DNA of 64,000 bases. Source: Lactarius indigo. Lineage: Eukaryota > Basidiomycota > Agaricomycetes > Russulales > Russulaceae. A program made the translations under genes and the position numbers. The stretch spans positions 1,674,001-1,738,000 of the forward strand of contig JAFKAC010000003.1 in NCBI GenBank assembly GCA_025766275.1. Reading direction: 5' to 3'. The notes beneath the pieces are model-generated. The model searched no databases. It was not told the origin of the DNA and saw only the letters and a list, made by a program, of their open reading frames with translations. Below, in pieces: positions 1 to 10,277 of the stretch (positions are counted from its first letter, which is position 1; every line of letters starts with the position of its first letter).

Positions 1-3000
1 CTCTTTCGCCGTTTGCATCAGATATTGGCATTTCTTGTGATTCGGTAGTGAATGCTAATTGCAAGAGCCCTTTTTCGCGATTCGAGTCGATCCTCGAATC
101 CCATAGAAATTCCCAAGTCGGATTGTCATTCGGCTGGACTCTCACGTCCCACGACGACTGTAGTGCGGATACCGTCTCTGGAAGTATGAAACTTGTGGCC
201 GTTTCCTGAAAACCGACCCGCCTCAAGTCTTTGGTTAGACAGAAACGATGTGATTGAGAGGTGGCGCAGAACGCACAATGCATTCTTGTCAACAAAACGC
301 CGGAGAAATTGTAGGTGCTTGATGAGATCAAAGTTTGATTGATTTCGGGGGTTTGGGTCCGGAAGATGTTCGGTGCCTCGATATTGTTTCCATAGACGAG
401 TCCATTGTTCTTCTAAGCGCCTCATGTATATTTCGTTGCTTTGGAGTTCCCTCAGGCTTGCTACGCGTTGGCGCACTGAGTTCTTTGGGACCGCCGGGAA
501 GATTTGACTTAACGCGAACCAGTCCATACGAGTACCTGTCTCCCTTGAACGCACTCTGAGAATGGCACTAGCATCCTGCGCTAATTCGTCATAGTCCTTG
601 TTCCATTGGAAGCGACTCCTCCGATGCGTTTGGTCGTCGTCGTTGCCATTTCCGTCTTCCAAATTTGCTGTGAGCACAGACAAATAAGGGTCTTAATTAT
701 ATCCAGGCGAACTAAGATTCTCACCGTCCTTGCTTTTCTTTGACTTGCGTTTCTTATTTCCTGCATCCTCGCGTGCTGGTCCTTGCTCCGTGATAAGTTG
801 CTCTATTGTCTTCCCAGGTTGACTCGCTACTATCGGGGGAAGTCCAGCGGGGGGCAATGGAGTTGCAAGACCTGCTGGTGGTGGGGCCGCTAGGGGAACA
901 GACGCAAGACTCCGAGAAGGTCGCGCTAAAACCGTTCGCTGCGCAAAGGGCAGGACTCTCTTCGCCGCACTTTCAAGATCCCTGATGGCGTCCCGCACTT
1001 CCTCTTCCCATCTGCTCTTGTCGCTGGAAACGCCGGATTGCAAGTACCGCTTGCGGACTCGCGCAACCCTGATCGCCGCTGCACCTTCCAGTGCGTGGGG
1101 GTGAACGGCCTTCAATATAGCCCCCCATTCTCGCTCTTTGCGCATCTTCTCACCTGCGACCTTTTGTGCAAGCAGCTCCTTCGCCTGTGCGATCTTCCCG
1201 GTGTGTTCCTCGTCTTGATCGTTCTCCAGAGTGAGAAGGTTAACCTTGTCGAGCCCTCGCTGTTGAGCAATGCGCTCCTTCTCAAGGAAGTCTTTCACGA
1301 CTGACAAAGGCGCGCTGATAGTCCACGAGATCCTTTCCAAGTCGAGATTACTCTCCTCGTCTCGTAGGGGTGAGTCGCTCATTTGCCGGGAGATGCATCG
1401 CTTCAGGTACTGACGCTGGTGCCAAGATAGGTCGTATATCCTATTCCAAGAGGTGTCACGGTTAATAAAGCGCGCAAAGGCTGGGTCTGGTGTGATCGAC
1501 TGAGAAGGGCCGCCTTGCGTTGCACTTTGAGCAAATGTCTTGCTCTCACAAGCGAGTTGCAACTCCCCCCAGTAATTTAGCGCATCAGAGCGAGTGCGCA
1601 CGGAAACAATCTTCCAGAAAGGAGGTGATTCGGTGGACAACGCCCAGAGGTGTAATGGTGCATCGTGTTTGAAAAGCCAAAAGTCCGGCGCAGAGCGATA
1701 GCTGATTGGTGACACATTGCCCGTAAAAGGCTCAAATGATGAAGGTACGGCGTTGCTCGATTCGGAGTCTGTTGAATGGTCCTGAGAACGAGTTGGTTGT
1801 AAGGGGACAATTAGGTTCAATTGGTGCAGAATAACGAAAAGCTCGAGCAAGCGCTCCCTAGAACGCGAACGTGCTATCTGAAGCAGTGTTTGCAGGGACT
1901 GTGGCAAGTCTTTGACCGGCGTTCGCCGACCCTCCTCAGTCGACAGGAGTTGAGAAAGTTCGTCGCTGTGGACAGGCAGTGGATATAAGGGAGCAGTACA
2001 GTCCCGACTGGCAGTCCTTGAAAATATTGAGAAAAGTTCGTGATGCGTTCAATCGGCGATGCGGGAATGGGCAAGTCAGGCCATGACTGGAAGGTGGCCA
2101 GGTGAAGTTCTCGCGCTCTCGTCATTTTCCCGGGGATGAATCCATATAGCTGTGCGAGCGTTGATCTCTCCGTCAAAAGGACATCGTGAATCGTCTGGTC
2201 ATCAGACTCGAAGAGCTGGTCCGTTCTGCCACTGTTTTTAGGCCAATGTCCGATGCTGTCGGCCTTCTGCTCCGGCTGTAGCTGTCTGAGGGGTTGAGCT
2301 GGTCTCCTGGCCTTTGGATTTCCAGGAAGGGCGCCAACTACTGAAGGAGTATTGGCGGAATATGGCGCACTGTGTGGTCCCTTTCCCAGCTCAGGTGAGG
2401 AATGCATCCAATTGGGATTGGTCCACTGTAGGGAAGTAAATGATGCGAATAGGACGTTGGGCGCCTGTCGTTGTTGAGATGGCGGTCTTCAGAACCTTGA
2501 CTTTGCACCTTCTTTCCAGGCTTTCGAATGTGCTTTCTATGGTGCGCTTGTCAACCTTAACACCGGGTAAACCGCTGGTTGGTTCTCCAGCTGAGGTCAA
2601 GGTGTCTAAAAGGGTGAGATGTGCATCCAAGAACTCTTTGGAACCCGGGTGCGTAATTCCACCCGATTCTTCCAATATCCTCAAGAACTCATTCTCGCGA
2701 CGGAGGAGTGATACGTTGCTTCTCGGGTGTGGAGCTGCAGACTTCTCTTTCCGCTTTTTCCCAGCCGAGACAGGTTCAAGAGAAGCTGTACGTGGTATGA
2801 CAGGTTCCTCAACCAGGGTCGTGTGGACACTATTCTGAGAACGAGGGCGTTCTACACGTTCACCAGCGAAAGGAGGAGACGGGGGCCGCATACTCGGCCC
2901 ATCCCGCCTTTCGGGGGGCGGCGATCCCTCAGGAGCGACATAGTTGTCGTCTGACGGACGGCGGCGCTTCTTTGGCGCTCCGAGTGAAGGCACTTGGCCA

Positions 3001-5169
3001 CCATTTGATGCGTCTCTGAGCTCTCTACTTGCGTCTTCTAGCTGTGGAACTCCCCTGCTTTCCTCAAGATCATAGGGGCTACGACGGCTTTCACGCGGCG
3101 GAGTGACGATCTTCTTGGCTATACTGGGGCCGTCGTGCTGACCTCCCAAGGGATGTTTGCGTGGTCTTCCGCGCTTCCTCGGTGTGCGCCCGGTACTAAT
3201 ATCTGCATCGGTGCCTAGCCCCGCTTCCTCTCGCCCTCGCTTCTTTCCGCGGACTGTACTTCCAGAAAGTGTTATGGGTCCCACAGACTTCGCGCTTGTA
3301 CGCGCCGTCTCATCGGCATTGTCCTCGGGCTTTGCCACTCGGTTGAACGCGTAGTCCATGAAGCGATCAAGCTCGGTTGGGTCCCCATAAAAGTCGTCTG
3401 CAACGAGAGGCGCAAAGTTACCAACATTGGAGAAGTCAGCGGAAGAGTAGGGACCATCTTGGTCGTCCAAGTTCTCGTTAGCGATGATTGTCCGATAAGA
3501 TGCGACCGTAAAGTAGCGCCAGCGTCGTTCACGGCCATGAGTCTCCATTAGTTGGGCAATCCCTAAGTCACTAAGATGTGTTGGAGGAGGGACTTTCTCC
3601 AATTTGGTCAAGAGCAGCTCAAGTGTACGACGGTCGAAATTCCCCAGTGCTCCTGAGATTTCCTATTCGAGTATCGCGTTATACTGAGACAAGTCAAAGG
3701 TACCAGTTTGCCTACACTCAAGGTCATGCCCTTCGTCCCAGCACTCTCCAGCAGGTCGACTATCTGTTTGTGAAGTGTTATGTTCAGCTTGATTGTGCTA
3801 GGACTGATGATCTGCAAAGGCGTTAGGCCGGGACAAAGCGCATAGCTTATATACCAACCTGGCACATCGTACATTGAAGATTCTGATTCTCGTGTGATGG
3901 TAGCCGGACTCTCGTTCAGCCCGTTTGTGGCGTTTGTAGTATCGGGAACTAGTCGGATGCATGGGATTTCACCTTGCCCACTTCTAGCAGTACTCGGTAA
4001 CATCACTCTCTCCACAACACGACTTTCAATGAGCTCGCGGAGCCGGCTTTGAAAAAAGCGACGATCAGTTTTGGTAGGGTTTGAGAATCCCTAGAACAGG
4101 ACAATCACATTAATGACGAATCGAGTTCAGGCGGCCCTACTTACCAGTGTGACTAGCAGATTCTGTGAAGGGTGAGTATAAAACTTGCAGTTCTTTAGCA
4201 GTTTGACGATCCTTGACTGTATAAGAGACAGGCTCGATAGATGCCTGGCATCCATTGGATCAAACTTGACAGGATTTTGGAATCCGTCCGGGTTTATGGG
4301 AGTCTCTTCGTTGTCAAAGCCACCTTCGTCGGCTCGAGTGTCTTTAGATAAACTGGCACCTTCGCCCTGAATTTGCCGCCACAATGGGCTACGTTCAAAG
4401 AAATATTTGTGGACGCAGAAATTTGTGCCCACGCCTCCGCGACGGAGCTTGACAACGAGCTCGAGCTCGAGCAACTGTTTTATTAGATAGAAACATGTTT
4501 TTTGATCGTATCCTGTCTTCTTGCCAAGGTCGACGGTGCTGATACCATGTTCTCGGCCACGAGTGATGAACTGGAGTGCTGTGTAGACCATGGGCGTTAG
4601 CTTCGGTGGCTACATGAGTAGAAGATTAACGGATGTGCCAAGGAGAAAGTCAAGAGAACTTACGCGATTATGGGAACCCGTAATTGCAGCGAACGAGGTT
4701 TCCGCATCAACTGCGACCCTCAGCGTCTCTCCGTGCTTCACCTGTAGGTCATCCAGAGTGGTGGACCTCGCGTCGGGTGGTAACGCTAGCAAAGTTACCG
4801 GTGGCGTGTCCTCGACATTGCTTTTCGCCTTTCTTTTCTGGCTCTGTTGTGGTGCAATATATACCTCGGTTGTATTACCGTCTGGTACAGTCCCCACTCG
4901 TACGGTAGGCTGAGAGACGACTAGGGACCAAACGAAAGCAAAATATGCGTCATCGACGACCTGTTGTAGAGAATCGGAGTAATAACCCGCGACGAAATCG
5001 CGAAGTCGCGAAGGATGGCAACCTTTGAGGGGAAGTTAACCAAGCCGAGAAAGCCAATATACCATGCCCAGGCAGGGTTCGAACTGCCGCCAGCTCTAAC
5101 GTAAACGAACGCACCGAGATCGCCGTCAAAGGCAAGTTCGCGAAGGCAGTGATGTACCAATTCATCCAT
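1..5169 (-). CDS. TFC3: TFIIIC largest subunit, B-block binding (Tfc3/tau138-like), 3' part outside window
   Basis: This subunit binds the B box of tRNA-type promoters and so recruits TFIIIB and RNA polymerase III. The start is ATG at 5167-5169 (MDELVHHCLRELAFDGDLG). Exon 1 ends at 5115 and intron 1 is 5023-5114; joining there gives a continuous N-terminus. Around residues 125-185 lies the winged-helix B-block domain (ITRGREHGISTVDLGKKTGY, then a basic wing). The middle is long and low in complexity and carries an AT-hook (RKRGRPRKHP, near 3160-3180). A conserved distal block (FPAVPKNSVRQR, VDKNAL) follows at 300-680. The stop at 126 is not the end: an intron with donor GTGCGT after KNAL and an acceptor near 240 restores an open frame (LPETV, WEFLWD) that runs off base 1. 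Family assignment is firm; the internal exon map is approximate. Confidence 0.9.
5075..5085 (-). promoter_or_regulatory. B-box-like TFIIIC site in intron 1 of the TFIIIC gene
   Basis: On the minus strand the sequence reads AGTTCGAACCC, which satisfies the relaxed B-box consensus GWTCRANNC. It sits in a T-arm-like hairpin: GGCAG and CTGCC pair around an eight-base loop, one base longer than a real tRNA T-loop. It lies in intron 1 and is therefore not under coding constraint. TFIIIC binding is inferred. Confidence 0.4.
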
Positions 5170-5711
5170 GGTAAGTCAGCGCGGGCGAAGGTGAGACGAA
5201 AATTCAGCCAGTAGAAGGGATCGAACCCCTTTCCTCCCGAACGTCAAAGATTTGGAGATTTGCTATGTGGCGTTGCCTTATTGTCGAAGACGTCAATGAC
5301 AAGATACCGCCCCACTCTGACCGTATAGGTTATGCTATGACGGTCACACGGATGAGTGGACAGTGTTCACGGCGCTGCAAAAGCGAAGAGGGAGAGGTGG
5401 TGTATTACGTCATCCGTACGCCATAGCAGCACCATCTCACACAATCCCAATGAGTGGAGATTGGTTAGACTAGCGCCGGGAGTGTCGAGTCGCACTCCGA
5501 GTGGCTCCGTTTCTACTACACACTGTGTTGCCCCAGGTCGTTAAATGGAACGAACATCTAAGTGGATCGTAATGATAAGGGAGATACCCAAAGGAATATG
5601 TCATCAAGTATCGTGGTATGGGCGCGCTGAAAGGGTGACGCTTTTAAAAAACGTATAAAGTACGTCTATCGTAGGTGAAGGAAAGGTTTCATACGAACAA
5701 TATCAGAGGGT
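5170..5711. other. Intergenic, TFIIIC gene start to PRELI gene stop
   Basis: These 542 bp lie between two tandem minus-strand genes and form the TFIIIC promoter plus the PRELI 3' flank. Apart from the B-box and weak A-box motifs described separately I see nothing conserved. The small open frames here match no family and lack splice support. Confidence 0.5.
5217..5227 (-). promoter_or_regulatory. B-box-like TFIIIC site 48 bp upstream of the TFIIIC gene start
   Basis: The minus strand reads GGTTCGATCCC, one mismatch from the tRNA B box GGTTCGANTCC. It forms a perfect T-arm: AAGGG, a seven-base loop GTTCGAT, then CCCTT. A TTTT run, a possible Pol III terminator, lies at 5199-5202 just downstream. 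A degenerate A-box-like stretch (ACGGTCAGAGTGGG) lies 84 bp upstream at 5311-5324. No matching acceptor stem can be built, so it is not called a tRNA gene. It could be a tRNA relic or an extra-TFIIIC (ETC) site. Confidence 0.5.
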
Positions 5712-6387
5712 CTATGCTGGAGTGCCCACTGGGCTTTTCTCTTTTGCTTCTTCCCACAGTTGCCGTAGCACATCAGTAAATCCAACCTTTCCCAACTGGG
5801 CGTTCTGCTCGAAGCGCATCGCAAGCCAATTTTCTAATTTGTCTGCCGCAGTTCGCCACATCACCATTCGTGCTTGGATCTCCGCAGTCTGATGAAATGC
5901 GGTGCGCCCACCAGGAGCAGGGGAATAGAGGATCTTTTCAGTGGCATGTTGCGAATTGGGAGAGGGACAGATTGACAGAAGAGATGGTCGTCGTTTGTGT
6001 TGACGGATCCACGAACGAGATCTCACGAACGAATGCATCCTCTGAGCCGCCAAAGAGCTATCCGTAGCCAATTCGGTAAAGCGAACAAGTGAGAGCGATA
6101 GCCAGACACACCTTGACGATCCATGTAGGAGCCCGTTGTTTGCAACCAAGCACCCGCTCCGTCCGGATGAGACCGGTGATGGGATTAATAGAGCGGTCAA
6201 TGACATCCACAGTCACGACATGGGAACAATGGGGATTGGGGTATTTGTGCCACATCCCAATGATGACATGCGCCCAGGAGTGACTGAGGGTAAGGAGTGA
6301 CATTGGTGAGCGTCGCATCGACACAAAAAAAAAAGAAAAGAAAAGAGGAACTCACTCGTAGTTGAATGACTGGGAGAAGTAGTGCAT
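5712..6387 (-). CDS. PRELI/MSF1-domain mitochondrial lipid-transfer protein (Ups/Slowmo family), apparent +1 frameshift
   Basis: Ups/PRELI proteins pair with Mdm35/TRIAP1 and move phosphatidic acid or phosphatidylserine across the mitochondrial intermembrane space. Three exons: 6356-6387, 6112-6283 and 5712-6057, about 182 residues in all. Splicing gives the PRELI start MHYFSQSFNYD then HSWAHVIIGMWHKYPNP, followed by a conserved core (VDVIDRSI, RTERVLGC, REISFVDPST) and the C-terminal helix (ADKLENWLAMRFEQNA). The frame breaks in exon 3: after FATCH a stop appears, and the conserved continuation EKILYSP lies one base out of phase. The extra base is a T on the coding strand at 5940. Family similarity holds on both sides, so this is either a sequence error or a recent mutation. 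Which Ups paralog this is cannot be said. Confidence 0.85.
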
Positions 6388-6569
6388 GGTGCAAGGGAGA
6401 AAGAGGAGTGTCTCACGGGGCAGGAAGCGGGTCAAGTACTTGTTCGGGGTAAAAATCTATCAGGGGATAGCCATCGTCGTCAGCGAGTCGGCATCGGTCC
6501 GCGTCTTTAGCTCAGCTCATCCCACGCCTAACACAGGCTCACGGGCTACGTTTGAACAATCCAATCACA

Positions 6570-7034
6570 ATGCCTCTCCCCTACGACCTCTGTGCGCGTC
6601 TTCAAAACGCTTTTCGTGCACGTCATGCACGCATTTCTGTCCCTCATACCACCCAAAATCTCGGCATTCTCTCCATCCTTCTCCGCGCCGGTTTCCTCAC
6701 CAATATCACGCGCGGTACAATCGAAGCCCCTTCGCCAGAAAAGTTTCTAGAGGCTGGCGAACCCCAACGTCGCATATGGGCAGACCTTAAATATAGGAAC
6801 GACCGACCGGTTCTCGAGAACATGCACCTCGTCAGCAAGCCGAGTAAACGCGTATTCATGGAAAACAGTGAAATACGGCGGTTATGTACGGGCCGCTCTG
6901 CGAAAACAGTCAAGCCGTTGGGAATGGGCGAGATCGCGGTCGTGCGTACGGGCAACAAAGAGTTTGAATGGCTGGAAGCAAGAGAGGCAATCCAGCTGCG
7001 TCTTAGCGGAGAGGTCATCTGTCGTGCATCATAA
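6570..7034 (+). CDS. MRPS8: Mitochondrial small-subunit ribosomal protein uS8m
   Basis: A single exon encodes 154 residues of bacterial-type ribosomal protein S8, which binds the central domain of the small-subunit rRNA; here it is the mitochondrial form. Near the N-terminus is the S8 signature region (NLGILSILLRAGFLTNITRG), and the C-terminal half ends GMGEIAVVRTGNKEFEWLEA. The first in-frame ATG is at 6570; the frame stays open upstream only through a TTG. The gene is head-to-head with the PRELI gene (182 bp between ATGs), so two mitochondrial genes share one promoter region. Confidence 0.88.
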   Translation: MPLPYDLCARLQNAFRARHARISVPHTTQNLGILSILLRAGFLTNITRGTIEAPSPEKFLEAGEPQRRIWADLKYRNDRPVLENMHLVSKPSKRVFMENSEIRRLCTGRSAKTVKPLGMGEIAVVRTGNKEFEWLEAREAIQLRLSGEVICRAS

Positions 7035-7367
7035 CACTCCTCCGTCACTCCTGCCACCTTTTAGCAGTTCCGTCAGTATCGTACTATATCCACGTCGCTT
7101 TGCTGGCCGCAAAACCACCTCCTTTTATCCCTGCTACACCATAATGTGACTTCCATTCACTCCCACAAGTAGTCATCAATTATATGGGTATAACATGACC
7201 CAATCTTACATTGCAGTACACACCACTGTCGAAAATGCTAGCGACTTGTGATTAGTCTACGCACTCTGCACCTCTGTGGCTTCCAAAAGCTCCGAAAGTC
7301 GAGCTCTCATCTTGGGCCTATTCTATCATCAACGCGCGTCCGCGCAATGCTGACATTTCCGAAGTGC
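7035..7367. other. Convergent intergenic spacer
   Basis: This 333 bp stretch lies between the stop codons of uS8m (+) and the ABCD transporter (-). It should hold both 3' UTRs. I see no reading frame with family similarity and no structured RNA. Confidence 0.5.
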
Positions 7368-10118
7368 TTACACTTCGAGTAATTTCGCCTCCAGTGCTTG
7401 CTTCTCTTCTTGCAATGCCAGCCGTTTCTCTGCGTCCAACTCGGTGCTGAGACCTGGTGTGAGAGAAGACACAGGATAAATAAGAGTGGACTTACAACAC
7501 GTATCCCCCTTGGCCATCATAGTGCAGAATCATGGCGTGATATTTCCACAACGAAGGTCGATGTGAAACGGTTAGTAACGTTATTCCAAGCTCAGTGGCA
7601 TGGTCCATCATCATGCCTTCAACCTCTGTAGGAACTAGAGACGTGGCCTCGTCCAATACGGCATACTGTCCATCTACGATCAGCTTATCCTTCTGTAGAT
7701 TTTCGGTGTTCATACCTTGGGTTTATGATAAAATAGGCGCGCCCACGCAATCTTCTGCTTGTCACCCCCACTGAGCACGTCTCGCCACTCACGTGCGGCA
7801 TCCCATCCACCCTCTCGCTCCACCACACTTTCCATTTGCACTATAGAAAAAATCTCCAGTAGGTCATTGTCGGTTATACCACCTAGAACGCTCGCTTAGG
7901 CTTGATATCAGGGCAGCATGGCTATAACTTACGCTCCTCCATGTCGGCTTTGTTGTGGGGATAGATCACTTGGTCGCGAAGTGTTCCAATTGGTAGGTAT
8001 GGTCGCTGCGGAATCAAGATGAATTGATCGGCTGGGGGCTTGTACACAACTCCACCTAGAGGTGGTCAAGAAACACCAAAAGAGTGACCGCAACAGGGGT
8101 ACTCACCATACACCGGCCACAATCCCCCCAGAATACGGAACAGGGACGATTTCCCACAACCTGGGTGCGCGGTCTCAGTGGGACAAGCTTTACAGAACAA
8201 TATTCCGCACCGTTAGGACCAACAATGAGTAGGTGTCGCTAATACATTGGTTAGCAATGTCGAGTTTTCGTTGTCGTCGAGCCACACTCACCCCCGGTTT
8301 GACGAAGAAGCTTAGATTTTTGACTAGCACGTCTCCGTTAGGTGTCACAATGGGTACGTTTTCGAATCGAATCTCTTCCGACTCGATAACCTTTCCGCGG
8401 CCCTTGAGAATCTTACTATTTTCTTCCGTGCTCGCACTGCTAACTAGCGCCTTCTCGAATTTCCCCTTTTTTGTGTCTTCGATGGTATCCAGGAGCATAG
8501 ACACTCTAGCAGTGTAACCCGCGAGCTCAGAAAGATCCTTATAGGAATACATTACCCTGCCGAACGCGTCTAGCGTGAATAGTCAGTAAAGGAAACTGGC
8601 CATCAAAATTGAACATTACCTGAAGAGGATAAGAGGAGGCGACGATTCGTCACGAAACCTTTAAAAACGACCGGTGGGTATACTAGTATGTACCTGGTAT
8701 GAATACCCACCTTCAGTCCGACTCCCTAAGTCACTGCTATGGATACCAGGAAGCTTGAAGAACACGGGGATGGCACAGATGACAAGCTATTGCTAATAGA
8801 TGAGCAGACACTATGTACGTGACAAAGACTTCACTCACCCCAAAGCTACCCCATAGCCACTTGACAATACCTTCTTCGACGCAGCCGTGCCACCAGCGGC
8901 GGACAAGAACTCTGTTTTCATGCATAACAAGCCCCGCGTATTCGCGTTCGACGAGTAACTTCTCTGTCCCTTCGCCTCCGAAGAATGCAATCTCTTCCGC
9001 GAATTCCACCAGTCTCGAGTGCGTGTGGCGCAGAGCGCCCAGGAGCTGAGCAGATCTTGAAGTGTAGGCTCCGAACGGTGGCGTTAGCTTGCGCACTGCA
9101 ATAGCATGTAAGTAAGACTTTCGAATGTAAATAGAATGTACGAGTGCTTACACAGCGCCGCGGAAAGTTGCACGAGAACGGTAAGTAACACGAGTCCCTC
9201 GGCACCTACGTTCTGAGAGAGCTGATAGTTGTATAGAATGACATCAAGAACTGGCTTCGCTAAGTTGGCGTATATTGCAGCAAGGTTATTGGAAAACTTC
9301 TGGATGTCATGGGTGATCATCTGGTCAGGATTTTTGACCCTATCGTCAAGATTGGCTTGGGAGCCGTTAATTGGTGGGATAATCGGGGGTCATTTGGACT
9401 TACAAAGTTTGTAGTATACTTTGCCCTCTGGTCCTTCTTGTTGATTTCCCAAGTACTGTGTCAAGACCTCCTCCGTAAGGCGGGTGCGGTACGCAATGGC
9501 GAGCTTATTTTGAACATAGCTAAGCCAACTGTTGGTCCAGGTCGCTGGGATAGCCACCAATAACCAACGGATGATGTTCAGAAGGAACGGGAGAGGTTGT
9601 GCGCGTACCAACGACGCGACTATCCTTGAAAGATGCTAAAGTCAGTGGAGACGCGTCGGGGACACACTGTAACTCACTTTCCGTCGAGCGCGGCGACATA
9701 CAAAGATATAGCAGTCCGAAAGATTAACAGGCTAGAGTGCATGAAGAGCAACAAGGCCTCTTTCGAACGCAGTCTCGGTATCACAAGCCTGAGAATCCTG
9801 GTAAGTCTCTGATAAAACACGGCATCGACCTAAGACGTGAAGATAATAAGGTCAGTCCGAGAGAGACATATGATGCGAGCGTACAGCAACTCTAGGCGAT
9901 TTTTCAGATGCAGACGCCTTTGCCCCATCACGATCCTTTCCTTTCGATGTAGAGGAAGTTGGGCGACTCGATAAGCTACGAAACGTTCCGGCGAGGACTT
10001 GAGCGATGAAGGCAGCGGTTAGGATGCGCTGTACAAGAGGCCTGTGGGCCGTGTAAGTCTTAGCAAAGTTTGTGAGAGCTGGTTGTGAGCTTTGTCTGAG
10101 TGTTGAAAGTATGGTCAT
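7368..10118 (-). CDS. Peroxisomal ABC half-transporter, subfamily D (Pxa/ABCD-like)
   Basis: ABCD half-transporters dimerise in the peroxisomal membrane and import long-chain acyl-CoA for beta-oxidation. The start is ATG at 10116-10118 ([18 protein letters not shown]). An N-terminal membrane anchor is followed by the ABC-membrane domain with family motifs [14 protein letters not shown] (about 9270-9320) and [13 protein letters not shown] (about 8970). The nucleotide-binding domain has all key elements: Walker A GCGKSS (about 8150), signature [13 protein letters not shown] (about 7765), Walker [10 protein letters not shown] with the catalytic Glu, and the H-loop TVSHRPSL. A charged C-terminal helix ([20 protein letters not shown]) ends at TAA 7368-7370. 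About seven introns break the gene. Whether it is the Pxa1 or Pxa2 ortholog is unclear. It is head-to-head with the RINT1/Tip20 gene. Confidence 0.9.
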
Positions 10119-10199
10119 CGTGTTGTTGGTGTGCCAGTGTCCAGTCTGACCGCCAGCCCATACAGTGTTGGCCCTTTGTAGACCTTGCGAGGAATCTTA

Positions 10200-10222
10200 C
10201 ACGTGAAACATGTGGTCACGTG
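10200..10222. promoter_or_regulatory. Triple E-box cluster in the shared ABCD/RINT1 promoter
   Basis: Within 23 bp stand CACGTG (10200-10205), CATGTG (10209-10214) and CACGTG (10217-10222). The sites lie 56 bp from the RINT1 ATG and 82 bp from the ABCD ATG. CACGTG is the core site of bHLH regulators such as Cbf1 and Tye7-type factors. The palindromic sites could act on both genes. Function is inferred from the motif only. Confidence 0.5.
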
Positions 10223-10277
10223 GAGAAAAGACACTTGGTCGTGGCCGCATACATCTGCATCTGTATATACGCGCACT

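Noticed and set aside
126..128. Stop codon as the natural end of the TFIIIC gene
   Set aside because: A spliced reading (donor GTGCGT after KNAL) gives a conserved-looking open frame through base 1, so the stop lies in an intron-shifted frame.
5199..5324. Complete tRNA gene on the minus strand
   Set aside because: The T-arm is perfect, but no 5' acceptor partner, proper D-arm or anticodon stem can be folded. Kept as a regulatory or relic motif.
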